Shown here piece after piece: positions 1 through 10,592 of a DNA stretch of 64,000 nt. The stretch's first letter is position 1, and every line of letters starts with the position of its first letter. A program made the translations under genes and the position numbers. Origin of the DNA: Poronia punctata (taxonomy: Eukaryota; Ascomycota; Sordariomycetes; Xylariales; Xylariaceae); assembly GCA_022579005.1 (NCBI GenBank), contig MU401458.1, positions 372,001 through 436,000 on the forward strand. Reading direction: 5' to 3'. The notes below the pieces were generated by a model. It did not search any database. It was not told where the DNA came from and saw only the letters and a program-made list of their open reading frames with translations.

Positions 1-2814
1 TCAAGTTCGGCTTCCCAAGGGTGTACCTTCCTTATCAGACAAATATTCGCATCAATGATCAACCCCAGCCAACAAGAAACCGACACTTAAGGTAGGCGCA
101 TTTGGCCTTAGATTGTAGGAGGTAGGTATGGGCAGCTGATACCTCAGAAGGCCCAACCCATATCTATGTAAGCATAAGACACGAGTACACGTAAATGCAG
201 TTACAAAATGTGTCTCCAACCAAGGCGTGACGGGGCCGATCGCCAGGAGGCGAACCAATTCCTATATCCTACCTACCGTACTTAGGTAACTGAAGTACGT
301 ACGAGTAGGAGTAATTAGTCTTCCACAGGGATATTCTTGGATCATTCTTCTGGCTCGCACACATCTCTACTCGTATTGAACCTGGCTTCAACTTTGACGG
401 CAATAACACCACGCCAAAATTACAACCTCCAAGCCTTTTCCTCTTGTGTTTCTGTCCTTTATTCCTTCATGAATCTTGGACACACATGGTGTATCCATAA
501 GCAGGTCTCAATGTTCCTTCAAAAGAAAAGGTATCAAAAGACTATATAGCATATGCCCCAAGGGACACTTGAATCTGGAACCTACATATGCACGAATATA
601 TCACAGCTCTTCCATCAATAATTTACCCAGTATTCTGAAATCGGACCGTTGCGTCTTTCAAGCCTCTTGGAGACAAACCCTTCGATCGTTGAGACTAACT
701 CAAAGTCAAAAAGCGTCGACCTGGTCGCCCTCTCTCAGATATCACATAATACTAAAACTGATGCAAGGTACGCGCCCGGAACGAGTCAAGGGTGTTAGCG
801 TTATCGCGAACGGGACTGCTGTCTTTAATTGGACGCCTTCGGCCGCTGTCACTTTAAGAGGCGGGTGGCGCAACACGGCTACCAACGTTGATATTGACAA
901 TGCCTGCGTTGGCAGTATTCACCCACTGCAGTGTGAGTTAGGGTAATATGTATTGTCTACAGAAGGATGCTGACTGGCGGCCAACCCCCAGACTTTTGAG
1001 TTATAATCACTTGGTTCTTGGCTATAGTCGAGGCGAAATTACTACAGCAGCAAACTCCACCCCCGCCCCTTCATTCCGCCCCCAGACCCTGCTTCAAAGG
1101 GCCCCATCCGAACCGATGAGGTCAATCCCGGGGTCATCATCCACCCTCCGTCAATTGAGCTTACGTGTAATCCATTTTGCAATTCATAGAGTGCACGTCG
1201 TCTACACCGTCGGAGTGGGCCAGATGGAAGCACTGGTGTAAAAGTTTAACTACACGTACTTGTTCGAGGGCCTGGAGGATGGGGTTGATGAAACGTGGCA
1301 AGGAAGCTAATATAGGTTTATATGGCCTAGTGAGTCGGCGATTTGAGCGACATTTACATCCCACCAAAAAGGTCATATCAAGCGCCACCACCCGGCTTCC
1401 TGCTCGACCGTCCCAGTCCGCCATCTGACTTTCCCCAGCTAAGTCACCCACCAGGACCCGCCCGCAAACAAGCCTTGTTGTCATATGATAGCGCCATACC
1501 ACGCTCGCCCAGGGCTACCCGGTCTCCGGCCCATGCCCGCCAGGCATAGTCCACTCCGCCAGACGTGACTCCGGTTTCTGCCCGACAACCATTGCCAAGC
1601 TCATTCACCCCGGTACTTATCCTACCCTGTCCTCCCCACCCACTTCATCAATATGTTCATTGCCCAAGGCCTGAACTACGAGTATATGAATTTCATACGT
1701 GAATCCCCGTCCCTGTCACCACCGAGTACGATCGGTTTTCGTCACCTATTCCAACCCGTATTTTGTCTCCCGCTCCTCCAAATAACCCGTTAACGAAGAG
1801 ACAACGCATGAGAGGCGCGAAAACTCCGAACGCACGCAATGCGGCGCTGACGTGATACTCCCCGTTCCCACAAGGTCGGGGATAGATGTCGTCTTATCTC
1901 CTCCTGAGTCCTGAAACGCATTTACCGCCGGCCTGCTAGCTATCACTGGTCAGATATTCCATAATTGAAAATACCCTCTTCTTATCATCTGGATATAACG
2001 AGAGCGGTAAGGATGCATGATACAATTAAGTAATGAGATTTTTCGTGACGGGCATGAATACATGACCTAGTCTAAACCCAATGATCCTATTCATCTAAAT
2101 ATTTCGGGATTTAAGCTAGGCCTTGTTCTGAGTGCCCAATTGGCTCATTCATTGAGGTTATACCACAGGCTGTGGGAGGTATAGTGCCAGCAAGCATATC
2201 ATATATGGGAATAATTTATAAAGGGGGAAGCGGGTGTCGCGATAACTCAAAACAGGGGCCCGGCTTACGCCGGCTTTGTCCGGTATGTGATAGTATCTTG
2301 TCAAGCCACCCGTGGCGCACTTTGTGGCTATTTGGGTACCAAGTTACAAGTATTCCCCGCAAACGTTCCAATCCCCTTTTTGGAGCACGGAGGAAGCAGG
2401 ACCTGTTGAAACAGAGAACAAAACAAGAGGCTGTGGCATCAACCACAAAAGACACGCACGCAGGTCCTTTGAAGGATATGGTGCATTTAACAAGACCGTT
2501 TCCCCGGAATAGCCATGATATGTCACGTCCGACCCTACCTTGGCATGAAATGGGAACTACCGGAGGCGATGCAAGTAACATGTGGGTTTATGGGTTTGAT
2601 TTTTCCGTTGAATCTAGGTATAGTAGGTGACATCGTCTGCGGATTTTAAGCGATTAACCGGTCGTCCCTCGCTGCAATTGAGTCCGAGGAAAGGGAAGCA
2701 TGAATAAGGATTAAGGATATTTATATATTCATTCTAGGAATTGCGACACGCTTTCTCACAATCATGTAAGCTCGTATTTGGTGAAAAAGAATATAAAATT
2801 TATTTCCATCGAAC
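1..2814. other. Spacer without a supported gene
   Basis: No reading frame here can be tied to a family. The longest are about 150 codons, lack signal peptides or domains, and overlap one another on both strands. The stretch around 1340-1850 is proline- and serine-rich in translation and may be a decayed gene, but stops interrupt it. The last few hundred bases should hold the promoter of the GH43 gene that starts at 2815. Confidence 0.5.
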
Positions 2815-4696
2815 ATGCTGTTATCATTGCTATTCCTGGCCACCGGCGTATTCGGCGCCTCCTGGATAGCTCCTGGAGCGGTCTGGTACGATACCGACGG
2901 CAACAAAATCGATGCCCACGGCGGCGGCGTGGTCAAGAGGGGCGATACATTCTACTGGGTTGGACATGGCGTTAGCAGTACATACTCTCCCCCTTTTTTG
3001 TCCCCCTCACTAAGTACTTACTCATGTGGCTGAGAGCTGATGCAATGCATAAACATTGTAGATCAAACGCCTATGATGTATTCCTCCACAGACCTAGTCA
3101 ACTGGCAGAATCTCGGGCAGCAAGCAAGTTCGGTATCTGGAATGTGGAGGCCCAAGATTGCGAAGCCGAATGGGTCATTTTGGGTAGGTACTTTATTCTT
3201 TTTTCCCTTGCTTCTATATTATCGATACCTACCTACACGACAACACGTCAGGGGGGTAGGTAAGGGATTGGCTTGCTGACGGAAAGTTTTCGGGTTTTAT
3301 TACTTAGTTATTCGGCCAACAAGATCGTTATGTCCTTTCTCTCAAATCGGCAGAGTTTATAGGCGGGTATCAGACCTCTGCCAAGGTTCATATCCCTCCT
3401 GATGATTACTCGTATTCTGATACGGGCATGTTTCATGATGATGCTACGGGTAAGAGAATAAATGAATGGAAGAAGAAGAAGAAGAAGAAGAAGAAGAAGA
3501 AGAAGAAGGAAAGATGATGATGAAAGAAAGAGTGGCTGACTGACTGATGAGAGAATAGACACGTGGTATCTCCTCACGAGCGCGGATCATAATATCGTGC
3601 AAATCAACCAAATCAATGCGGATGGGACACTAGGTGATAGGGTTTCTGATCTCCGTATGTTTCTTATCCATCTACCTACTACCTTGCAACAAAACAAGGA
3701 AAAAAAGACTAACATGAAAACAAGGTGCCGGAGGCTACGAAGCCCCCGGAATCGTCAAAGCCGACGGGACATACTACCTAATCGTCTCGGGCAAGACAGG
3801 GTGGCGAGCGAACCCAAACAAGGTGTTTACATCGAGTTCAATCTCCGGCCCTTGGTCGGGAAGTGGATCCGATATCGCGCCTCAGGATCAAAATACGTAC
3901 GGGTCGCAGAACACTTTCGAGTTGACCGTGCAAGGGTCGGAGACGACGACGTATATATATATGGGTGATGCGTGGGATTCGGAAGGGGGCGAGGGCTCGA
4001 ATTATGTTTGGTTGCCTATGCTTATTGATTCGGGGTATGTGTGTCCTTGCCTTTTTGAAAGGGTTGATGGGTGTACTACTACTGACTGACTGACTGTTTA
4101 TGATAGTTCCAAGACTGTTCAATTGGATTACCACCCCATGTGGAAAGTAGATGTCAATACCGGTGTGGTGTCCTACCCCGAGACGTTGAGACGTTATTCA
4201 CCCGGTAGTTTGTCAGGGAGAGAGGGTGAGTATTTGCTATTATCCTGGACAAATAGACAACGAACTAACCAGTCATAGTCACGAACGCTGCGACATTCCA
4301 CAACGTCACAGGAACCGGCGCCTTGCAATGGTTATCCATCCACTATCGCGTGGACAATCCCCAAGGTAAGAAAGCAAGTTTCTCTAGGCCATCCACTTGA
4401 CTAACTAACTTCTTCTTATCTGCCCTACTAGTTGGTGATGTCTATATCATCGTCAATGATCAACCCGCCGTTAATATCTCGAGTCTGAACTCTCGCGCTG
4501 GTTATCATGATTCGGTACCGGTGCAATTGAAGCTGGAAGGGGGTGATGTGAATACCATCACAGTCGGCAGACATGGTATGCTTTTCTTTTCTTTTTCGTC
4601 TCTTTCCCGAGAGAATGCGTTTGAATCTAACGATTAGGTTGGTTACTAGATCTTGAAATATCAGTAGATGGGTTGGAGATCTTCGAGGAGGAATAA
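2815..4696 (+). CDS. Secreted GH43 exo-beta-1,3-galactanase-like enzyme with C-terminal CBM35-like module
   Basis: This is a secreted glycoside hydrolase of family 43. It probably removes galactose from the beta-1,3-galactan backbone of plant arabinogalactan. Nine exons fit in phase: 2815-2977, 3062-3183, 3308-3449, 3559-3654, 3725-4034, 4107-4225, 4279-4365, 4432-4575 and 4650-4696, giving 314 residues. The N-terminus (MLLSLLFLATGVFGAS) is a signal peptide. Family landmarks are HGGGVVKRGDTFYWVGHG, MMYSSTDLVNWQNLG, MWRPKIAKPNGSFW, YEAPGIVKADGTYYLIVSG and a YIYMGDAWD segment. The last 90 or so residues (from TNAATFHNVTG to EISVDGLEIF) look like the CBM35-type beta-sandwich found behind GH43 in fungal exo-galactanases. 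The protein is shorter than the roughly 450-residue basidiomycete enzyme. The exact substrate is inferred from family resemblance; GH43 membership is firm. Confidence 0.85.
3469..3510 (+). repeat. (GAA)n microsatellite in intron 3 of the GH43 gene
   Basis: About fourteen near-perfect GAA units lie inside the 109-nt intron between exons 3 and 4. The tract contributes no codons in the proposed model. Confidence 0.95.
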
Positions 4697-5033
4697 AAGG
4701 AGAGCGAGTCGCTGGGATGACTGACATCTGAGAGTCTGGATTGTGAGTGTACCTAGTTAGTACCAACTTGGGCAAATTTGATGCGATATGAAATGAATCT
4801 CATCTCTTCCTTCGGGCATTGGTTCCCCCCAGTCCCAATTATGACAGAAGCTGTTTACTGCTGCAGAGCTTACGGTGTATCTCCTTTCAAGAGCAACTCA
4901 CGTTCTTCATCTTCTGCGCAGTAAAAGGAATCTGCATATAACCTAACCAGTAACCAGCGACTATAATAAAATGCCAATTCCCCTACCAAACCACGCAGTA
5001 AGACGTCAGGTTGTCGCTCTCCATCGCTTCCAT
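4697..5033. other. Convergent spacer
   Basis: This short spacer lies between two convergent genes and should carry both 3' ends. I see nothing else in it. Confidence 0.6.
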
Positions 5034-5654
5034 TCAATGATCTTGGAGATATAAGAGTCGTATCGCATCCATAAGCCTGGACACGTGTTCTAACGTACCA
5101 CCCAGCGCCTTCAAGTATTTCCCAAGTTCTTTAAACCCAGTAGGAGTAGCCAACCTTTCCACATCAATACCATAGCGTGCGCCTTGCTCAACCAAGAGAA
5201 GATCGCGGATTGGTTCCATTCTCCTCAATACGCGTCGTCGCATCATTGGTAGCACTAGCAGAATCTCGGTAACAGTCTCTTGTTTGGGAATATGTAGGGC
5301 TTTGAAATCTTCGATGGCCGTCTGTTGTTCAGCAATATTAGACATTAACCAGAGGGCATGAGCCGCGTCTGGCTCGAGAGTGCAGATTGCACCATTAAAG
5401 GTCGCTTGAGCAAGTTCGATATTGTTATCATCATTGAATAGTTCGAGGATGGCGTCCTTGTTCTACTTGGAATGTGCATCGTCGGAGAGAAAGCACACCT
5501 CGTCGTTATATACCGGGTCAGATTCTCTCACGCATTCGAAAGTGGACATGCGTCTGAAGAAAATCATAATAAAGGAGAGTAGTGCTTCGTCGCTAGGGGG
5601 GCTGGCAAGTGTTTCTTCAGAAGACGTTGCGGATAATGATGTGGGTGTATCCAT
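5034..5654 (-). CDS. Unrecognised 189-residue protein; one intron carries an in-frame stop
   Basis: I do not recognise this family. Two open segments in the same frame (5654-5466 and 5462-5034) are separated only by a TAG at 5465-5463. That TAG is also the acceptor of a possible 51-nt intron (5513-5463, donor GTATAT). Removing it is in frame and joins MDTPTSLSA...CVRESDP to NKDAILELFNDD. Exons would be 5654-5514 and 5462-5034. The product has a serine/glutamate-rich start and then looks largely helical (EQQTAIEDFKALHIPKQ, MMRRRVLRRMEPIRDLLLVE). No signal peptide or membrane segment is seen. The alternative is a gene broken by a nonsense mutation or two shorter products. The splice reading is preferred because donor, acceptor, length and phase all fit. 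Confidence 0.5.
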
Positions 5655-6161
5655 GGTTTAGTTGGTATTTTGGTCGCTAGTCAGTTTAATAGGTCTTTGT
5701 CCTGATCGATCCGGGATGGGAGATAGAGCGAGTTAAGGAGCCCATAGCAGGCTTATATCCTCGTTTTATCAAGCTGTGAGAAGCAAGAAAATACCACCGG
5801 CTTAAGTTCAAGTCTTCAATGGGTAAGTCCAACAGTTTTGTGATTACGTTCCAATGAAATATTGAAAGACAAGAATCCTCGTGGCAAGGGTACGGATGTA
5901 CACACGGGAAGCGCACCATCCCTCTTTCCCATGGAAAGTTATTAAGATAGCATAGCCAAGTTCCTTCCTTTTTCTTTGTGGGGAATGTTTGGTATATTGT
6001 TAGACCCTTATCTACAACATCTGTCGCCCAATAGGTACTCCTCTCGCAACGCCTCAAGTTTAAATGATATATGCCAACGGAAGGAACCAACAATTAAGCG
6101 AAGGGAAACCAAAACCCATAATACAAGAGAACCGAACAGCCCACATCCCGATATTATCTAC
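5655..6161. other. Spacer between two minus-strand genes
   Basis: No supported gene. It should contain the promoter of the gene ending at 5034 and the 3' end of the CaaX-protein gene. A 135-codon minus-strand frame here has no recognisable features and was not called. Confidence 0.5.
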
Positions 6162-6680
6162 CTACATCACAACACACCCATCTCTGCGCCTCTTCCCCTT
6201 CCCCCTATCCTTATCCCCATAATTCCTCCTCTCATCCTCGCCTCTCTCCTCCTCCCTAATCCTGCCCAACTCCTTCCGAACCACATCAACACAATCCACA
6301 CTATGATAGGCCATAAGTCGGCGCAAGTCCTCGTCCCCCGGATTAATAGGAGGTAAACCATCATTCCAAGCCTCAAATTCCTTGACCAGATTCATATATG
6401 CATCCAACTCGCGCTTTTCAAATGCATCTCCTTTTTTCCCTCTATTGCGGATAAACATGGCTGCTCTTGACAGGACGGCCGCTGATCTGGGGTCAGCCCT
6501 GAGTGCTTTCTTTAGGGTGTAGTCTTGGAGCACGTCGTCGATGGCTGAGCCCAGACAACCGAGATCGAGCATGTCGGGAGAGGGTGCGGCGCCGGTGAGA
6601 GGAACGCCTGCGCCGCGGAGGTATTTGTATAGGATGTCTATATGGATGGAACCTAGGGGGTCTCCGGTGAAACGCTGCAT
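6162..6680 (-). CDS. Unrecognised 172-residue protein with polybasic tail and CaaX box (CVVM)
   Basis: This is a single-exon gene with no family I recognise. The body reads as a compact, mostly helical domain (GSAIDDVLQDYTLKKAL, AVLSRAAMFIRNRGKKGD, ELDAYMNLVKEFEAWNDG). The tail turns strongly charged (KELGRIREEERGEDERR) and ends in KDRGKGKRRRDGCVVM immediately before the stop. A terminal C-V-V-M is a canonical CaaX box, and methionine in the last place favours farnesyltransferase. The lysine/arginine run just before it matches the polybasic second signal of plasma-membrane Ras-type proteins. The protein has no GTPase motifs, so it is not a Ras. The inference is a farnesylated protein held on the inner face of a membrane. 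The start is the first ATG of the open frame. Confidence 0.6.
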   Translation of the reverse strand: MQRFTGDPLGSIHIDILYKYLRGAGVPLTGAAPSPDMLDLGCLGSAIDDVLQDYTLKKALRADPRSAAVLSRAAMFIRNRGKKGDAFEKRELDAYMNLVKEFEAWNDGLPPINPGDEDLRRLMAYHSVDCVDVVRKELGRIREEERGEDERRNYGDKDRGKGKRRRDGCVVM

Positions 6681-7298
6681 GGTGATATTTGGAAGGACTG
6701 TGTATTTATGCAGCGTACAGTCATGAGCTGAGTGGGAAGAAACCTCGATATGTCTTGATAGGCGTGTTATCCAACGGACGTAACGTGAGTGGAATCCTAG
6801 GGATATGGACCATAAGAAGAAAGCACATCAATAGAATACGAAGGGGGGTAGGAGCCAAGAATGGACACCTTTATCTACATGAGAAGGCATGACAATTGAC
6901 CCGGCTAGTGAGGGAAAGGATGATTCAGAGACCGACAAGATGGGTGACACTGACGAATTTGAAGATATATCAGATGCCTCATGTAACGCCAAGTGCCTGG
7001 TGGAAGTTGCAGCACACCCCGTTTATAACCACTTACTCTTTCCGTCCGGGAATCCAGTCGCTGGATCGCTTACGAAGGTACTATACCCGCTCCTTCCCTC
7101 AATAATAAAACAAGCAAGCCGAATCCCACCAGAGCGCAAGTCATAGTGCCCAGTCACTTCATCATGACTGGAAGTCCCAACTTTGGGTGTTGTTTGAACT
7201 CTCGCTCCCTCCGAGGTCGGTTTGAGCGTGTTTGCTAGTTGTAGATAAGTCACCTTTTCTGCCGTCGATATGTATTCGTCTCTTCAGATTAACAACAT
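6681..7298. other. Spacer
   Basis: This lies between the start of the CaaX-protein gene and the 3' end of the tRNA isopentenyltransferase gene, both on the minus strand. Only short overlapping frames are present and no gene is supported. Confidence 0.5.
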
Positions 7299-8842
7299 TT
7301 ATGCTGACAACTCTTCCGGGTCGACTTTTTCCAATGCTGTGCTCTTGGGAGGCAACGTCCTGACATCAACTATAGCAGTAAGTTTTCGAGTTTTTACCAT
7401 CCGCCGATGTCTCTTCCCCTTGATATGCTTGTTCCAGTCTTCTATCAGGATGCTCATATCACAAATTTCACATGGCTTGATCTTGAACGTTCTCGGAGCC
7501 GAGTTATCGTCGTCGACAATGGCGCCCAAGATTTCGCTTGCAGCATCCGACACCTCGGAGGGAAGAGGCCGGGCTTCTCCCGCTAAATACCGGCGACATA
7601 TATCGGCTGCCGGTTCGAGCACACCCCCGGAAAACTCGTCCGCGTTCGTACTGTCCAATACATATAGATGGTCCATGGCGTCGTGTTCTTTGAACGACTT
7701 AAGGCTCTTTTGACGAATCCATCGTAGCTGGTATCTCGCGTACTGTCTCGTAGCAATGTTGATCTCTTCGAGCCCGGTATCTCGCTTCTTTGCAAGAATT
7801 TCGGGGGATTCTTTGTTAAGCTTTCCATCCAGAAAGGGTTCCATCTGCCGGAAGCCGATCGACTGCCAGATCCCACGGGTACGGTCAGTCACTTCTCCTC
7901 GCTCGGTACACTCGCGAAGGCGGCGGTGAAGAATCCCGACCTCGTCCATAAGGCCGCGCTCAACCATTTTATCTACCCGTCTTTCGAGTCGCTCTTTTAA
8001 CGCGTCGGGTGAAGTATGCACCCAGAAGATCAATGTTTCCCAGGGACTCTTCGCGTCCTGGCTAACCTTGGTCTGTTTTTTCGCCTCCTGCTGTTCGGCA
8101 TATATCTCAGACGCCCGCTTCCCTGTTGTGAGGTAGATCTCTAGCGACCTCAAGATTCTTCTCCGGTCGCCTGGATGCCAGCGTTCAGCCATGGCGGGAT
8201 CAAGTTCCCACAGTTTTCGGAGGACGACATCAGTAGGCTCGTTCAGTATCGGAAACTGGGATAGCTGTTCTTGCCGAGTACGAAAATGATGTTCGTCTTC
8301 AACCGGAGCATCAGCTGTACTTGAATCTGAACCTGGATTGATAACACCCTCTTCAAATAGTAATGTGTGGACGTAGTAATGGGTGCCCCCCACGACTATG
8401 GGTAGTTTCCCCCTGCTCCGAATCTCTCTGATGACCCTCCGAGCCTCGCGCAGGAAAATCCCGTTCACCCATGCCGGCTCTAGTGGGTCGATCTGTCCGA
8501 GAAGATGGTGCGGGACGCCCCGCTGTTCCTCGCTTGATATCTGGTTCGTGATAACAGGCAAGCCTCTGTACATTTGCATCGCATCGGCGTTGACGACCTC
8601 GCCGTTAAATTTGAGGGCCAAGTCTACAGCAAGCTATATCCCAACTTTTAATGAAATGTTTCAAAATTGAACGGTTTCTCATTCTCAATTTGACATACAT
8701 CAGACTTGCCCGTACCAGTAGTACCGATGACCACCACCAAGGGTTCCTTGGGCGCCTTCAATAATGAAGAAGCCATGGCGGAGAAAGGCCTGTTTAAAAA
8801 TCCGGGTCCTAAACGTGCCCCAAGAAACATTGCTCTGGTCAA
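7299..8842 (-). CDS. MOD5: tRNA dimethylallyltransferase (tRNA isopentenyltransferase)
   Basis: The enzyme transfers a dimethylallyl group from DMAPP to N6 of A37 in tRNAs that read UNN codons. Two exons (8842-8699 and 8633-7299) give 492 residues. Exon 1 holds the P-loop (GTTGTGKSD, residues 40-48) and the splice joins it to LAVDLALKFNGEVVNADAMQ. Later family motifs include RGVPHHLLGQIDP, LPIVVGGTHYY and the WHPGDRRRILRSLEIY block. Near the C-terminus is a U1-type C2H2 zinc finger (CEIC...HIKGKRH), as in yeast Mod5 and human TRIT1. The first 22 residues are basic and hydrophobic without acidic residues, and a second in-frame ATG stands at codon 23. This is the arrangement by which yeast Mod5 makes mitochondrial and cytosolic/nuclear forms. 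Family assignment is firm; dual targeting is inferred. Confidence 0.93.
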
Positions 8843-9802
8843 CTTGGCATCTTTTTTCTCCGTATAAAACAGAGATTAGACGGAAATAACGCAGCAAGTT
8901 TCTCTCACTTTTACAAATGTACCGGTTTCATAGACATTGGGGCAGATGATAAGGTATCAATAATATATTTTGATAGAGCAAATGTTGACAAGCAGGGCAG
9001 TTGTAGCCAAGGCAATTCCAGATGTACTCGTAGGTACTAAAGTGATTTTATGTAGAAGCTACACCAGCCACTAGTGGCTAGAGGAGTAGTTAGACTGCAC
9101 GTACATGCTCATCGCCACTTGTACCTACTCGTATTTATTAGTGCCAAGAGTTCAATTAAAGGTACATCTTTATAAGTCTCTATGTACCTGCCTACATGTA
9201 CTTGTAGATTGCCATTACCTAATAGTAATCACAATATGTAAGGACTCCAATGTGTTGAGTGTTTTGGTCTAACATTGCAACTCTTATTAGTACCTAGATA
9301 ACACCCTCAGGTATACGATTCAGACTTTGCCGTGTATAGCAGCTAGGCAAGCAATTTTCTTCTGTGGCCAGTGGTTAAGTTGTAAGAGAGATCAGTAGAG
9401 AGTACTTAGCTGAGACGTGCATGATGTCGTTGCATCAGATATTCTGTACAGCCAAGTACTTCCCCAACTGAGAGTCAAAACAAGCATTTACTAGACGTTA
9501 CTAACTCTCAATCTGTGGCATGCCGCTAGAGCACTTCAAGGCAGCCGTCAAGATTTGAGATGACTCAATATATTAAGATTATCTTTTTCCGTGGTAGCCC
9601 CGAGAGGAGATCCCGCGTCTAGCTCTATGGATCTATTACTACCCATGTGTAGCCGTGAAAGTGCATACATGCAGACCTCAATCATACCCCTGCACGAGTT
9701 GGAGAGGCGCAGAGCCTCTGAACCCCAATGTAACACCCGAATTATTCCCCTGTACGTCCCTCAACACCTTTACATATTTTACTCGGTCCCAGTCGACAAC
9801 AT
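8843..9802. other. Spacer with repeated GTACCTA-type motifs
   Basis: No gene is supported. The stretch should hold the MOD5-like promoter and the peroxiredoxin 3' end. TACCTA/TAGGTA words recur (for example near 9030, 9125 and 9185), as in most long spacers of this window. Confidence 0.5.
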
Positions 9803-10592
9803 CTATTCGACACGTGCCCTCTTAAGGGTGCCGTTGCCGTTAGCATGGCCGTTGGCATGACCATTAGTCTCGCCATTCTGAGCGGCAAAATACTCCAAGC
9901 TACCCTTGGGATCAGCCTTCATAGTCTTGGCACCAGTCTGCCAGCCAGCAGGGCAGACCTCGCCATGCTCATCGGTGAACTGGAAGGCCTGCACGAGACG
10001 GATCGTCTCTTCGACGTCGCGGCCGACGGGGAGGTCGTTGACGGTAATCTGGCGCAGGACACCCTTGGGATCGATGATAAAGAGACCGCGGAGGGCTACG
10101 CCCTCGTCTTCAAGCAGCACGCCGTAGCTGCGCGAGATCTTGTGCGACTTGTCGGAGACGAGGGGAAGCTGTAGGTCGGGGCCAAGACCGCCTTGCTTGC
10201 GAGGGCGCTCGATCCAGGCGAGATGAGAGAAATGAGAGTCGGTGGAGACACCGAGAACGGTAGTATTGATTGCCTGGAAACGAGGGAGGGCCTCATTGTA
10301 CTGGATGATCTCGGTCGGGCAGACAAAGGTAAAGTCTAGAGGGTAGAACAGAAGGACAACCCTTCAAGTCGGAATCATGTTAGCAAGATATAGATCCTTG
10401 TTTGCTTGATCCCACGGTGGCTGCACAATAACCACGTGGAAAAGCAAAGGTAGTAGTGCTGGCAGAAATAAGGAAAGTTGCGTACCATTGGCCGAGATAG
10501 TCGGACAGGGAAATGTCCTTGAACTCGCCTCCTGGAAAGACGGTTGTAGCCTTGAAATCCGGGGCCGGACGAGTGACGAATGCGGAAGACAT
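9803..10592 (-). CDS. TSA1: Typical 2-Cys peroxiredoxin (thioredoxin peroxidase)
   Basis: This enzyme reduces H2O2 and organic peroxides using thioredoxin. Two exons (10592-10486 and 10361-9803) give 221 residues. The splice falls inside a tryptophan codon and joins SLSDYLGQ to [17 protein letters not shown]. The peroxidatic cysteine is Cys50 (FVCPTE) and the resolving cysteine is Cys172 (HGEVCPAGW). Both eukaryotic sensitivity motifs are present, GGLG and a C-terminal YF, so the enzyme should be prone to overoxidation. After YF comes an unusual tail rich in NGHANGH units ending LKRARVE, longer than in yeast Tsa1 (196 residues). The start chosen is the ATG giving [15 protein letters not shown]; an in-frame ATG six codons upstream is possible. 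A CTAAC branch site precedes the acceptor. Confidence 0.93.

Noticed and set aside
476..946. 156-codon plus-strand frame
   Set aside because: No domain, signal or splice partner is visible, and the amino-acid text looks random; the surrounding DNA is open in several frames.
1343..1850. Proline-rich coding-like text in shifting frames
   Set aside because: Stops break every frame and no family is recognisable, so a decayed gene cannot be shown.
9845..10174. 109-codon plus-strand frame
   Set aside because: It is the antisense of the conserved peroxiredoxin exon 2.
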